From Roseimicrobium gellanilyticum (GTDB lineage: Bacteria > Verrucomicrobiota > Verrucomicrobiia > Verrucomicrobiales > Verrucomicrobiaceae), in NCBI RefSeq assembly GCF_003315205.1, contig NZ_QNRR01000002.1:280881-344880 (forward strand): a stretch of 64,000 nt of DNA, given 5' to 3'. Within the stretch, counting starts at the first letter, position 1, and every line of letters starts with the position of its first letter. The notes under the pieces are model-generated. The model worked only from the letters and a program-made list of their open reading frames with translations, was not told the origin of the DNA and searched no databases. Made by a program: the position numbers and the translations under genes. Below, in pieces: positions 1 to 10,520 of this stretch.

Positions 1-129
1 AGGGAGCGCCTGAATCCCGGCAATGACGAATGCGGAGCGCCCAACAGGGCCGGAGGGTTGAATGCCGCTCATTTTATGCTCATCCACTTTCCGTCGAATA
101 AACCCCGAGGCACCTCCGTCCATGGCGGC

Positions 130-573
130 ATGAAAGCGCAACCTGCTTCACAACCTCGCTCCTCCCGCCGTTCCTTCCTGCTGTGCCTGTCCCTTCTTGC
201 GACAGGCTTTTTCATCTTCGCCAGCTCCGCCCGGGCTGAAGACTATGTCACCCTGGTCTATCCCTCCGCCTCCACGGAGGTGCGTGTGGCCGAGGGCGAG
301 GTCATTGAGATTGTCACGCTGCACTACGATACCGGCTTCGGCGATCAAACTCCCCAGGCCAGTGACAAGATCCCCTGCATGCGTGTGGTGCGTGGCTATG
401 CGAATGCGCTCTTCGACGTGCCCGTGATGATCAAACACCAGGCCAACGGCGGTCGTTTCCTGATAGCCGGTCCGGCGCTCGTCTCCTTCCTGGATGTGGC
501 CAAGCCGGCCACGCTATTGGTTACCTATCGCAGCTTCAGCTGCCACGGCGGGGATCACGACCACGCGCACTGA
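130..573 (+). CDS. Secreted protein of unknown function
   Basis: I do not recognise the family. From the ATG at 130 the product is 147 aa with a basic N-terminus, a hydrophobic stretch and an Ala-rich cleavage site (SSARA), so it is predicted to be exported. The mature part looks mostly beta, with two Cys (in DKIPC and SFSCHGG), and ends in a His-rich tail, GGDHDHAH, that could bind a metal. The frame extends upstream to a TTG at 58 preceded by a GGAGGG sequence, so a longer form is possible, but the ATG puts the signal peptide at the terminus. It converges on the next gene with only 8 bp between stops. Confidence 0.65.
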   Translation: MKAQPASQPRSSRRSFLLCLSLLATGFFIFASSARAEDYVTLVYPSASTEVRVAEGEVIEIVTLHYDTGFGDQTPQASDKIPCMRVVRGYANALFDVPVMIKHQANGGRFLIAGPALVSFLDVAKPATLLVTYRSFSCHGGDHDHAH

Positions 574-581
574 GGCTTCGC

Positions 582-1541
582 TCAGGCCTCCTCCCGCTCG
601 CGCGCAGGCCACACGGGCTTGCGGTTCTCCAGGCATTCATTCAGCCAGCGCAGCATGCGGGAGAGGGAATCGTGCTTTTTCTTCAGCGTGGAAAGGTGCT
701 GCCAGTCCAGATGCGACCGGTGCGTCCCAATCGAAATGCGCTGGGGCTTCAGCAGGGTCTGGAGGGATTCGAATTCCGCCGCGCTCATCTTCCGGATGTC
801 ATCCGGCAGGGGGAGCTCATCCAGCAGGTCAAGGTCGAGACCGAGGCTGGTGATGCCAATGCCATGCTGGTGGCCCAGGGTGCGCAGCGTCTCCACCAGC
901 GCCTCGTCACTCACGCGCTCCGCGATGAGGATTTCACCCTGGTTCGCCCAGCGGGTGGCGCTCAGCGTCTTGAAGAAATCCTCATTGCACGAGTCCAGCG
1001 TGATGCTGAGCTTCAACTGCGCCGCGGTGAGTTCCACCGTGGAGACGCCGAGGTGGCGTTTCAGATTCAGCATGGTCTCATCCAGCCGGGGAGCGTCATC
1101 GTTGTCCGCCTCGAAATCCCAGTCCGTGATCACCATGTCTGGCAGTTCCCAGTGGCCGCCGGGCGTCTGCATGAGGGCGAAGGGGTAGCGACCGCCGTGC
1201 ACGCAGTGCCGCTCCACCACACTGCGGAAGCGCGCATAGCGCAGCGTAGCCAGGTCCACCGGCGACGCGTCCGCGCCGAAGATGCCCAGATGCATCGCTT
1301 CATTCCGCGATTCGCTCTTGTTCAGCCGCAGGTAGTAGCCCTGGCCCTGATCCACCTTCGCAATGGGCGAGGACGGATCGTAGGAGAGGATGGAGAAATG
1401 GTAGCGCAGTGTCGCGTCGCTGTAGTCATCCGGCAGCTTGTGCCGCACCAGGCGAATGAGTTCAGTGCCCTTGATCGCCTCCACCGGGCTGGCGGGAAGT
1501 ATCTGTGGGAGGATGTCGCGCAACTGTTCGCGAAGACTCAT
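582..1541 (-). CDS. Uncharacterised protein with winged-helix-like N-terminus
   Basis: A 319-aa soluble protein without signal peptide or membrane segment. Residues 1-75 (LREQLRDILP...YYLRL) look like a small winged-helix domain, which is a guess from sequence pattern. The middle has an acidic stretch (WDFEADNDD) and the C-terminus is helical and charged. The start is a clear ATG. I cannot assign a function. A DNA-binding or regulatory role is only suggested by the N-terminus. Confidence 0.6.
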   Translation of the reverse strand: MSLREQLRDILPQILPASPVEAIKGTELIRLVRHKLPDDYSDATLRYHFSILSYDPSSPIAKVDQGQGYYLRLNKSESRNEAMHLGIFGADASPVDLATLRYARFRSVVERHCVHGGRYPFALMQTPGGHWELPDMVITDWDFEADNDDAPRLDETMLNLKRHLGVSTVELTAAQLKLSITLDSCNEDFFKTLSATRWANQGEILIAERVSDEALVETLRTLGHQHGIGITSLGLDLDLLDELPLPDDIRKMSAAEFESLQTLLKPQRISIGTHRSHLDWQHLSTLKKKHDSLSRMLRWLNECLENRKPVWPAREREEA

Positions 1542-1914
1542 GTGTGGTGTCGTTGGCGTGCGAGCATGATGAATGCGCGCAGGGAGTCAAGAAAGATATG
1601 CAATCCCATGGCACACAACAAGAAGACAGTCAGCGAATGCGAAAGAATTTAACGCGGTTTGTGAGATTCTTCGCGCGATCTCCGGCGTTTCAGTTCAACG
1701 CAGAGCAGCCAAGCAGCGGAGAATGAGGATGGAGGTTAGGCCTTCCGGCCTGACAGCGGTCGTTAGGCTTTCCAGCCTGACCAAAACTCAGCCTCACCAC
1801 ACCACCTCGCGTCCCGCACCAACCGCCTCCCTCCCTCAAACCTCTGCGTTCTCTGCGTTCTTTTGCGGCCATTCCTCAAGACCGCCGCCATCTCCCAGCG
1901 CTCCACTCCACCAC
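1542..1914. other. Intergenic region with two hairpin repeats
   Basis: There is no gene in this 373-bp stretch. It holds two copies of a GTTAGGC-loop-GCCTGAC hairpin at about 1735-1754 and 1762-1781, and a low-complexity tract near 1843-1870 built on repeated CTCTGCGTT. It separates two minus-strand genes and probably carries the promoter of the upstream one. Confidence 0.5.
1735..1781. repeat. Tandem pair of short hairpin repeats
   Basis: The unit GTTAGGCYTTCCRGCCTGAC occurs twice, 27 bp apart start to start. Each copy folds into a 7-bp stem (GTTAGGC with GCCTGAC, one G-T pair). This resembles dispersed REP-like hairpins. A transcription-stop role is less likely because no T-tract follows. 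Confidence 0.5.
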
Positions 1915-2622
1915 CTACTTCTCCTCGTTAAACTCCACCCTGACCCGCCGGCTCAGCAGCCAGCTCACGCCAAACATATCCTTCGTCGCCCGCAGTGCGC
2001 GGCTCCAGAAGGTGTACTTGCTCACGCCATGGATGCGCGGGCGATGATTCACCGGCACCTCCGTGATTCGAAACCCTGAATGCCGGATCAGCGCGGGAAT
2101 GAACCGATGCATCCCGTTGAAGGGCAGCAGCGCACTGCGGCACTCCTTGCGCATCGCCTTCAGCGAGCAGCCCGTGTCCCGCACGCCATCGCCGATGAAC
2201 CGGCTGCGCACCGCATTCGCGATGCGGCTCTGCACGCGCTTGAAGGCCGTGTCCTTCCGCTTCTTCCGGTAGCCGCACACAAAGTCGAATCCCTCATCCA
2301 GCTTTTTCACCAGCGAAGGAATGTCCGCCGGATCATTCTGCAGGTCGCCATCCAGCATCGCGATGATCTCGCCCTTCGCCGCCATGATGCCCGCATACAT
2401 CGCCGCGCTCTGTCCCGAGTTCTTCGGGAAACGCAGCAGTCTCACGCGCGCATCCTTCTGCACCTTCGCCGCAGTCGCATCCGAGCTGCCGTCGTCCACG
2501 AAGATGAGTTCAAAGTCATGCCCCGCGAGCGCGGCCGTGAGCTGGCTCTGCATGTCGGGTACGTTTTCCTCCTCATTGTAGAGCGGCACAACGACGGAGA
2601 GCTGGGGTGAGGATTCGGGCAT
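1915..2622 (-). CDS. Family 2 glycosyltransferase (DPM1/DolP-mannose synthase type)
   Basis: A 235-aa GT-A fold enzyme expected to move a sugar from a nucleotide-sugar to a lipid or glycan at the inner face of the membrane. The N-terminus has the family signature VVPLYNEEENV, followed by FVDDGSSD at about residues 41-48 and the metal-binding MLDGDLQNDP at about 89-98. A conserved GCSLKAMR and the C-terminal HGVSKY motif fit polyprenyl-phosphate glycosyltransferases. It lacks the two C-terminal membrane helices of ArnC/GtrB proteins, so it is of the short DPM1-like type. The acceptor is unknown. The start is ATG at 2622. Confidence 0.85.
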   Translation of the reverse strand: MPESSPQLSVVVPLYNEEENVPDMQSQLTAALAGHDFELIFVDDGSSDATAAKVQKDARVRLLRFPKNSGQSAAMYAGIMAAKGEIIAMLDGDLQNDPADIPSLVKKLDEGFDFVCGYRKKRKDTAFKRVQSRIANAVRSRFIGDGVRDTGCSLKAMRKECRSALLPFNGMHRFIPALIRHSGFRITEVPVNHRPRIHGVSKYTFWSRALRATKDMFGVSWLLSRRVRVEFNEEK

Positions 2623-2689
2623 GGACGGGAATCATCATCCCTGAACCGTAGCGAGGCACAGGCAAGCGAAATTTGCGGAAGGCTGCGGT

Positions 2690-2728
2690 AGGGTTGATGG
2701 TCTGTGGTTGATGGTTGATAGCTTGAGG
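2690..2728 (-). repeat. TCAACYA-rich intergenic repeat, copy 1
   Basis: Read on the minus strand this is CTCAAGCTATCAACCATC followed by more TCAAC units. It matches, in opposite orientation, the copies at 2854-2890 and 3209-3246. It is a degenerate heptamer-like low-complexity repeat. Confidence 0.5.
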
Positions 2729-2853
2729 GGAGGCGGTTGCAGGTCTGCGGGCTGGCGGCATTGCAAGCAGCAAGGGAGCTTGCTGGCACACGCGTTTCAT
2801 CTCGGCTGGCTACATGGCTTCCTGCCGTCTCAGCCAGCGTATCCCGAGCGGTC

Positions 2854-2890
2854 TCAGGCTATCAACTATCAACCTTAAACCATCGACCTG
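2854..2890 (+). repeat. TCAACYA-rich intergenic repeat, copy 2
   Basis: It begins TCAGGCTATCAACTATC and continues with degenerate ATCAACC units. It lies about 50 bp before the riboswitch, where promoter elements of thiC are expected. Confidence 0.5.
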
Positions 2891-2938
2891 CCCCCGCTCT
2901 TGACTTCCCGCCCCAGATCCCCCACACTCCCAGCACAT

Positions 2939-5222
<2,284 letters not shown>

Positions 5223-5474
5223 GGAAGTAGTCCGCGAGTCCCTTCGCGGTCACCCCCGCACGTCCCACGATCCAACATCGCGCCTAACGCGAAACAATCT
5301 CACCGCCGTCTACCTTAGGTCTACGAATGGAACTGGTGACGAACGCCTTGGACTGCGGCAGCTTGCTGCCGCTTTCCTGAAGTGCAGCGTGCTGTACCCT
5401 GGCAACGAAAGCTAGTGGAAAAACTGCGCAAAGAGGTAGAATCTCAACCTGCCCTAAATTAGAGGGCGAGGTAA

Positions 5475-6710
5475 ATGAGCCACAACTACGTCAGAAATCA
5501 CTATGTGCCTGCTTGGTATCAGAGGAGGTTTCTAGATCCATCATCGAAAGATAAGGAGCTCTTTTATCTAGACCTTGCTCCATCTCGATTTGTAGACGGC
5601 CGGGGTAAGCCGCACATCAAACGTGCACTGAAGCGTCAAGGTCCGAAGAAGTGTTTCTTTGAAAGAGATTTATACACGATGAATCTTGGGCCTTTTCGAT
5701 CGACAGATATCGAGGAAAATTTCTTCGGTGAAATTGACGACAAGGGAAGGGATGCTGTACATGCGCTTGAGGGATATGCGCCTGGATTTAAGGGTCAAGC
5801 TATAGCTTTTAGCGACCTCCTCCTGTACTTAAGCACGCAGAAACTGAGGACGCCCCGTGGATTGGGATGGCTTCGCGATCAAGTAGATGTCCATGATAGA
5901 ACGCTACTGCTTTTGGAGATGATGGAACTCCGGCAGATGTTCTGCGCAACTTGGGCTGAGTGTATCTGGCAAATAGCCGACGCGCACGGTTCTCCTACGA
6001 AGTTCATCTTATCAGATCATCCCGTGGTCGCTTACAATCGCGAATGTCGACCACTTTCCCCGCACTGCCGCGGTTGTAACGAGCCGGACATCCGCATGAA
6101 TGGAACCCACACAATCTTTCCGCTATCGTCTGAAAAGGTTCTCATTCTGACCAACACTTCCTGGGCACGAAACCCATACCAGTCCGCAACCCGTTTCCGG
6201 CCGAATCCCACTTACTTTCGAAATACTATCATTAAGGTGATGGGCATTCAGGTGGAAAGGCATATGGACGAACAAGAGGTACGAGAAATCAACTACATTA
6301 TCAAACGCCGTGCGAAACGATACATCGCATCTTCGAGGGAAGAATGGCTCTACCCAGAAGCCCACATTTCGGTCGCCGAATGGACTCGCTTTGGTGGGGG
6401 ATACCTTTGCATGCCAGACCCGAGATCAATGGATTTCGATTCTGGAATTTACATTGGGTACAAAGACGGTCGATCAGATGCTTTTGATCTCTACGGACGC
6501 AAGCCTTGGCAGCAAGGTTATTCTCAGGAGCGCAGCGATGCAGAGTGGCAGGCCTTCTTAAACTTCCAGGGTGAATTCGCGCGGCTAGTTGGCCCTCGTC
6601 GTAAGGGCAGGGCATTCCGATTCGGGGAACTTGATAAGGAAGTAGATGACGAAGATTTCCACAAGTATCATTTGAGGCTTGAGACTCGCCGAAGACGTTC
6701 CAAGCTGTAA
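5475..6710 (+). CDS. DUF4238 domain protein
   Basis: A 411-aa protein whose N-terminus (NHYVPAWYQRRF) is the hallmark of DUF4238, with the matching FILSDHPVV motif near residue 175. There is no signal peptide or membrane segment. DUF4238 has no established biochemical activity that I can state. An AGGGCGAGGT sequence just upstream of the ATG serves as ribosome-binding site. Its lower GC than thiC, and its neighbours (a HEPN-motif protein and a nucleotide cyclase pair), suggest acquired accessory DNA with a possible defence role, which is inference from context. Confidence 0.75.
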   Translation: MSHNYVRNHYVPAWYQRRFLDPSSKDKELFYLDLAPSRFVDGRGKPHIKRALKRQGPKKCFFERDLYTMNLGPFRSTDIEENFFGEIDDKGRDAVHALEGYAPGFKGQAIAFSDLLLYLSTQKLRTPRGLGWLRDQVDVHDRTLLLLEMMELRQMFCATWAECIWQIADAHGSPTKFILSDHPVVAYNRECRPLSPHCRGCNEPDIRMNGTHTIFPLSSEKVLILTNTSWARNPYQSATRFRPNPTYFRNTIIKVMGIQVERHMDEQEVREINYIIKRRAKRYIASSREEWLYPEAHISVAEWTRFGGGYLCMPDPRSMDFDSGIYIGYKDGRSDAFDLYGRKPWQQGYSQERSDAEWQAFLNFQGEFARLVGPRRKGRAFRFGELDKEVDDEDFHKYHLRLETRRRRSKL

Positions 6711-6786
6711 ACATACAGCGTTTGACTCTAACATAGTCTGTCTTGGGGTTTGCTTTCATTGACCAATTGACTTTCAGCTTTTCCAC

Positions 6787-7950
6787 ATGCCCTCTCCTCA
6801 TGCGATCCAAGCCATCGAGCGACTCCGCGAGTCTTGGTTCATAAATTGGATGGTCCGCGGGTCGATTCATGACCCATCTATGGGAGGGCATGAGCATCAT
6901 CCCAACTGGCGCCTATTTGGCGCGATGGAGAGGTATTTGAGTGTGCAACAGATCTGTCATGCGGGCGACACTCTCAATACTTACTGCGATTCCATGTTGG
7001 CAGAGATTCTCCATGCCGCTCCTGCGGAGTGGGAGAATGTAAAAAGGCTTCTAAAAGGAAAAAACTTGCTTGAGACAGTAGAGCGTCTGCGAAACCATAG
7101 GCAGTTGGGGGCGAGGGAAGCTATTCGAGATGGGATTGCGACCTATTGGAGTCCAGAGAGCGACATCGTTGTTATTCTCCGAAATAAGCTCGTTCATCAA
7201 GGAGGTCACGACAAAGAAAGGGAGGTGGAGAAGATGGTTGCTTCAAAGAACGGCCAAGCGTGTATAATTCAACCGGTCGATCTTCCTCCCGATGTAGTTC
7301 CCATTTCCTATAATGGGGATGAGCTCGTAGTTGATGCGCAGACAGGCGTTTGGGCATGTCGCCATATTCAGAACCACGTCCATTTGATGGATCAGGACTT
7401 ATGTCACCGATTCTCATTGCCTACAAAGAGACATCGTTCTCGCCCTCTCAGCTTTACGGGATATGCATCTCAGAAAACTCTTCCTTTTCCGCCAGGAACC
7501 CCTCTTCCTACGGATGCTCCGCCAGAACGGCCAGGGGAGGTGCCTTCGACTCCTGAAATTGCCCCCGACTATTCAATGCTTATGGATGAAAAAGAAATTA
7601 CCTGCGCCCAAACTCGCCTTCGATTCCGGAATGAGCTTGATCAAATTTTCCGAACATACTGTGACGAGTCTGGAGTGGCGATTGTCGGTATTGCCGGGGG
7701 AATGCCCGGGAGTTTGATGCCTCACACGATTCGCTGGCACGACCTGAGTCTGGTATATCACCTGCAGGAGCAAGACCGGTCGAGGGATAAGAGTTGTCGA
7801 GTGGAGGTCAGGATTCGTGAGAAGAACCTCGAGCCGTTCTTAACGATATTTGGTCACAATAGCCAGATGAGGGATTTTATGCTGCCCGCAGGTTTTGAGC
7901 AGGGGATTGAATATTTGAAAGAGTGTGTTGACCGTGCATTGCAAAGTTGA
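6787..7950 (+). CDS. Uncharacterised protein with HEPN-like Rx4H motif
   Basis: A 387-aa soluble protein, 76 bp downstream of and codirectional with the DUF4238 gene. Residues about 1-150 are helical and contain ILRNKLVHQGG, which fits the Rx4-6H catalytic motif of HEPN ribonucleases (R-N-K-L-V-H). A Pro-rich linker near 225-260 (FPPGTPLPTDAPPERPG) separates a second alpha/beta part. I do not recognise the C-terminal domain. HEPN domains are frequent in toxins and phage-defence effectors. Assignment here rests on one motif and on location, so it is tentative. Confidence 0.6.
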   Translation: MPSPHAIQAIERLRESWFINWMVRGSIHDPSMGGHEHHPNWRLFGAMERYLSVQQICHAGDTLNTYCDSMLAEILHAAPAEWENVKRLLKGKNLLETVERLRNHRQLGAREAIRDGIATYWSPESDIVVILRNKLVHQGGHDKEREVEKMVASKNGQACIIQPVDLPPDVVPISYNGDELVVDAQTGVWACRHIQNHVHLMDQDLCHRFSLPTKRHRSRPLSFTGYASQKTLPFPPGTPLPTDAPPERPGEVPSTPEIAPDYSMLMDEKEITCAQTRLRFRNELDQIFRTYCDESGVAIVGIAGGMPGSLMPHTIRWHDLSLVYHLQEQDRSRDKSCRVEVRIREKNLEPFLTIFGHNSQMRDFMLPAGFEQGIEYLKECVDRALQS

Positions 7951-7981
7951 GTGATTAAGTGGTCGTAGTGATTTCTTCGAT

Positions 7982-8023
7982 GTTCACCGGGAATGAACAC
8001 CCCCCCTGTAATCGGACAGGGGG
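7982..8023. terminator. Hairpin between convergent genes, probable bidirectional terminator
   Basis: CCCCCTGT at 8002-8009 pairs with ACAGGGGG at 8016-8023 (8 bp, 6-nt loop), preceded by a smaller GTTCA/TGAAC stem at 7982-7998. It lies between the stops of the HEPN-motif gene and the nuclease gene. No clear T-run follows on either strand, so function is inferred from position. Confidence 0.5.
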
Positions 8024-8039
8024 CAGAGCAATCCAGATT

Positions 8040-9089
8040 CTATTGACAGTGATTGGCCTCATTTAGCTTCGTGAGAAACTTCGCGACCTTTGAGTGGTCT
8101 CCGCATGTCAACACCCGCATGGGTTTGTAATAGCGTGGGGCTTCTCCTTGGCCATCACCAGCTATCATTAATCCATGTGCGTAAATTACAACACATGGTG
8201 CTACGTCAGCTTTCTTGAAAAGCGGACCGAGGATACTGTGTACATCACCACTTCCAAGAACATTGCTTAACACTTGACTGACTTCGTTCAATATCACTGC
8301 TGGGGCAGCATGGCTATCCCAGTAAAAGTTTTCGTTGGGCATGAAAAGTTTATCATGATTCAAAAGTGCCGATACATCAATAAACACTATTCCAAGGCCA
8401 GAACCGATACTTTTCTTCCCCAATGCCTTTCTCAGTTGTTTGATGGCATATTCAACATGCTGAATGAAGTTGCTCTTGTTTGTTGAACTGATTGATTTGC
8501 ACGCTATGCCGTAGCGATTTTCACCTTCAACGACAATCAAATCAGGGTTGGGGTTGGTGTCGCTCGAATGTAAAGGGTCTTCCAAGATGACGTCGTCGAA
8601 TTTGTTTAATGCTGCCAATGCTAGCATCAGCTCAATGGATTTCCTAGCTGCGTCGCGTTCCACTTCCTTGTTGATTTTAGTGTCATTCTTCTCCTTTGTT
8701 AACTGTTCATATGCAAATGCTGAATTGAACTGCAGCTTTTGATATGTAGCGTATATTCCAAAGCCACCTGTTCCAACTAACTTTAGGTGAGCTTTGATCT
8801 TCTTGAGCTTCTTCTTGTCTGTAATCTTGTTGATGTATCGGACCAGATCCATGGCTGACGCTACGTAATGGCAGCACTCTTTAAGTGTTTCTGAACCAAA
8901 GAATATTGGCAATATTCCGCGCTGAATGCTTGCGTAGGCTTTTACAGCTGCAAGCATTGAAACTACCTCAACATTGAAGGAGTCGTCTTGGTCGCACAAA
9001 AGGTGCCTGTAGTTATTCAAGCCTTCGATGATGTCGTTGATGTGAAGCTTTTCTGCGTCGACGTTGATTCTCATGGCTAATTGCAGCAT
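8040..9089 (-). CDS. PD-(D/E)xK nuclease-like protein, putative effector of adjacent cyclase
   Basis: A 349-aa protein from the ATG at 9089, 40 bp after the cyclase stop and codirectional. The frame stays open to a TTG at 9278 inside the cyclase gene. The N-terminal half is helical. Residues about 150-245 look like a restriction-endonuclease fold: E153 in a helix (RKSIELMLALAALNKFDDVI), then PNPDLIVVEGE with P182-D183, then YGIACKS with K198, then FIQHVEYAIKQLRKAL and GIVFIDVS. The acidic residue expected two before the Lys is Ala196, so the site is a variant or degenerate. I infer a nucleic-acid-cutting or binding effector responding to the cyclase product. Base composition is clearly AT-richer than the flanks. 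Confidence 0.6.
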   Translation of the reverse strand: MLQLAMRINVDAEKLHINDIIEGLNNYRHLLCDQDDSFNVEVVSMLAAVKAYASIQRGILPIFFGSETLKECCHYVASAMDLVRYINKITDKKKLKKIKAHLKLVGTGGFGIYATYQKLQFNSAFAYEQLTKEKNDTKINKEVERDAARKSIELMLALAALNKFDDVILEDPLHSSDTNPNPDLIVVEGENRYGIACKSISSTNKSNFIQHVEYAIKQLRKALGKKSIGSGLGIVFIDVSALLNHDKLFMPNENFYWDSHAAPAVILNEVSQVLSNVLGSGDVHSILGPLFKKADVAPCVVIYAHGLMIAGDGQGEAPRYYKPMRVLTCGDHSKVAKFLTKLNEANHCQ

Positions 9090-9129
9090 TTCGTGGAAGT
9101 GATTCCGCGTTCTGATCTGAGTATTTTCA

Positions 9130-9801
9130 CTATTTCGAGTCTGCGATGAACTTGTCGATGAACAGATGAATGCCAGGTTTGCATCCGTATAGCTCGATGG
9201 GGGTTGATAAACCACGAAGCCTATGTCTTCCCAAAGCTGAAAAATACTTGGAAACGGAATTCGACTGCACGCTACCAAGTGCTCTCAGAAATAGCACTCG
9301 AACTTTTTCCGTGCAGATAATGTGAAAGGTGTGATCTTTTGTCGCAGCCTCAACACGACTGGCCCAATTTAGAGCCGAGCCAATATATCCAACTTTTTCG
9401 CTTTCATCGACGTCTTTGTAAGTAAATGAAATAGCGCCGCCGTCGTGGAGTCCCATGCCCCAATCGATATCTTGTAGGGGATGGGTTGGGAATAGTTGTT
9501 CAAGCTTGGAGGTATACTCATCAAGCAATGGCTTTATGAATTGCCGGAATACACTTGCGAAACGAAGGGCTGCCAAAGAGCCCCTGTCAGTCTCAAATAT
9601 GAGGATAAATCCGTCGCCCGTATGATTCATCCATGGCTTTTTTTTGAGTTTGCAAATCCGATTGCAAATTCCGCTCAGCTCAGAAGCCTTGTTCAAAAGT
9701 GATTGAATTAACTTTGTAAGTAAGCCAGCCTTGGCATGGTCGGCGAGAAATTGCCTGTGGCTGCTAAAGTTACGAATATCGAAAAATAGGATACCAGCCA
9801 T
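9130..9801 (-). CDS. Stand-alone class III nucleotide cyclase (Pycsar-type candidate)
   Basis: A 223-aa protein consisting of little more than one class III cyclase catalytic domain. Seen: FFDIRNFS with metal-binding D8, HTGDGF with second metal Asp D63, and GSALNWASR with the transition-state Asn145 and Arg149 (N-x3-R). By eye the two adenine-selecting positions of adenylate cyclases, Lys four residues before the second Asp and Asp seven before the Asn, are Asn59 and Gly138, so the substrate is probably not ATP. There is no sensor or membrane domain. Single-domain cyclases followed by an effector are the layout of Pycsar (cCMP/cUMP) defence systems. The next gene is nuclease-like. Clear ATG start. 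Confidence 0.75.
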   Translation of the reverse strand: MAGILFFDIRNFSSHRQFLADHAKAGLLTKLIQSLLNKASELSGICNRICKLKKKPWMNHTGDGFILIFETDRGSLAALRFASVFRQFIKPLLDEYTSKLEQLFPTHPLQDIDWGMGLHDGGAISFTYKDVDESEKVGYIGSALNWASRVEAATKDHTFHIICTEKVRVLFLRALGSVQSNSVSKYFSALGRHRLRGLSTPIELYGCKPGIHLFIDKFIADSK

Positions 9802-10520
9802 AGAGCAATCGTTCAGGATTTTTCGCTACACAACCAATTACAACTGGATAGGACAGTCGTCAAATCTTGGCAAGACAACCCAAATCCCGATGCCCTCTCG
9901 TCGCGGCCAAACGGGAAAAGGCTCTCCCAGATTCCATGATTGAGGTTACTCACCCTTCGTTGGCTCCATCTCATCCGTTGGCTCTTCCGTTCCATGTCCG
10001 AGCCCCAGGCCAGCCATGCCGCCCATCCCCAAGCCTAGATCCATCGCGCCGCCGCCTCCGGTGCCACCACCTTCCTTTCCCTTGCCGCGCTCACGATCCT
10101 CTGATCTGCCGCTGCCACCTCCACCCGGCCTCGCCGGTCCCTGCATGGGAATTTCCAATCCGGTGGGGATGGGTTCCAGGTCCAGGGCCTGGCGGATGAA
10201 GTCACGCAACGAAAGCACCAGTGCACGCGTGTGCCCATGACGTCCGACGACCCGCTCCCGGGCCGCCTGGCGGCTAGCTCCACTTGGGCCTCCGTGCCGA
10301 GCAGGATGATGTCGGTAGGACGCAGCAGCGCCCTACCGGCGTCATGGGCTGGCGGGAGCGGTTCGACCCGCACTTCGGCTCGGCCTGCCAGCTCCGACCC
10401 CTCTTGACCGCGCACGGGCCCTTGCTCAGATAGAGACCGGCGCATTTCCGAACGAGATCAGCTCAGAACCACTTGGCCGCCTCTCTGCCACCCCCACCGC
10501 AACCCCAACCCCTTCTGGTG
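9802..10520. other. Intergenic region at the right edge of the accessory island
   Basis: No intact gene is evident in these 719 bp. The first 140 bp must hold the cyclase promoter. 9946-10445 carries a frameshifted minus-strand coding remnant, listed separately. GC rises sharply within this region, so the boundary of the AT-richer island lies about 9850-9950. Confidence 0.45.
9946..10445 (-). pseudogene. Frameshifted remnant of an unrecognised protein
   Basis: Two overlapping minus-strand frames read as one protein if a single shift is allowed near 10250-10275. The upstream frame from 10445 runs to RPTDIILLGTEAQVELA. The downstream frame continues RQAARERVVGRHGHTRA and LSLRDFIRQALDLEPIP, then a Gly-rich, Met/Gly tail ending at the stop at 9946. 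Neither half has a usual start or known motif. Reading it as a decayed gene is inference from sequence character. It could also be coincidental open frame in GC-rich DNA. Confidence 0.35.

Larger units (their letters stand above)
2623..2938. other. Divergent intergenic region upstream of the thiC leader
   Basis: This 316-bp gap between the divergent glycosyltransferase gene and the TPP riboswitch must contain the thiC promoter. No gene was found. It contains two of the three copies of the TCAACYA-rich repeat described separately. Confidence 0.4.

Noticed and set aside
571-586. CTGAG-GCTTCG-CTCAG hairpin between the first two genes as a terminator
   Set aside because: The stem is only 5 bp, there is no T-run, and it overlaps both coding ends.
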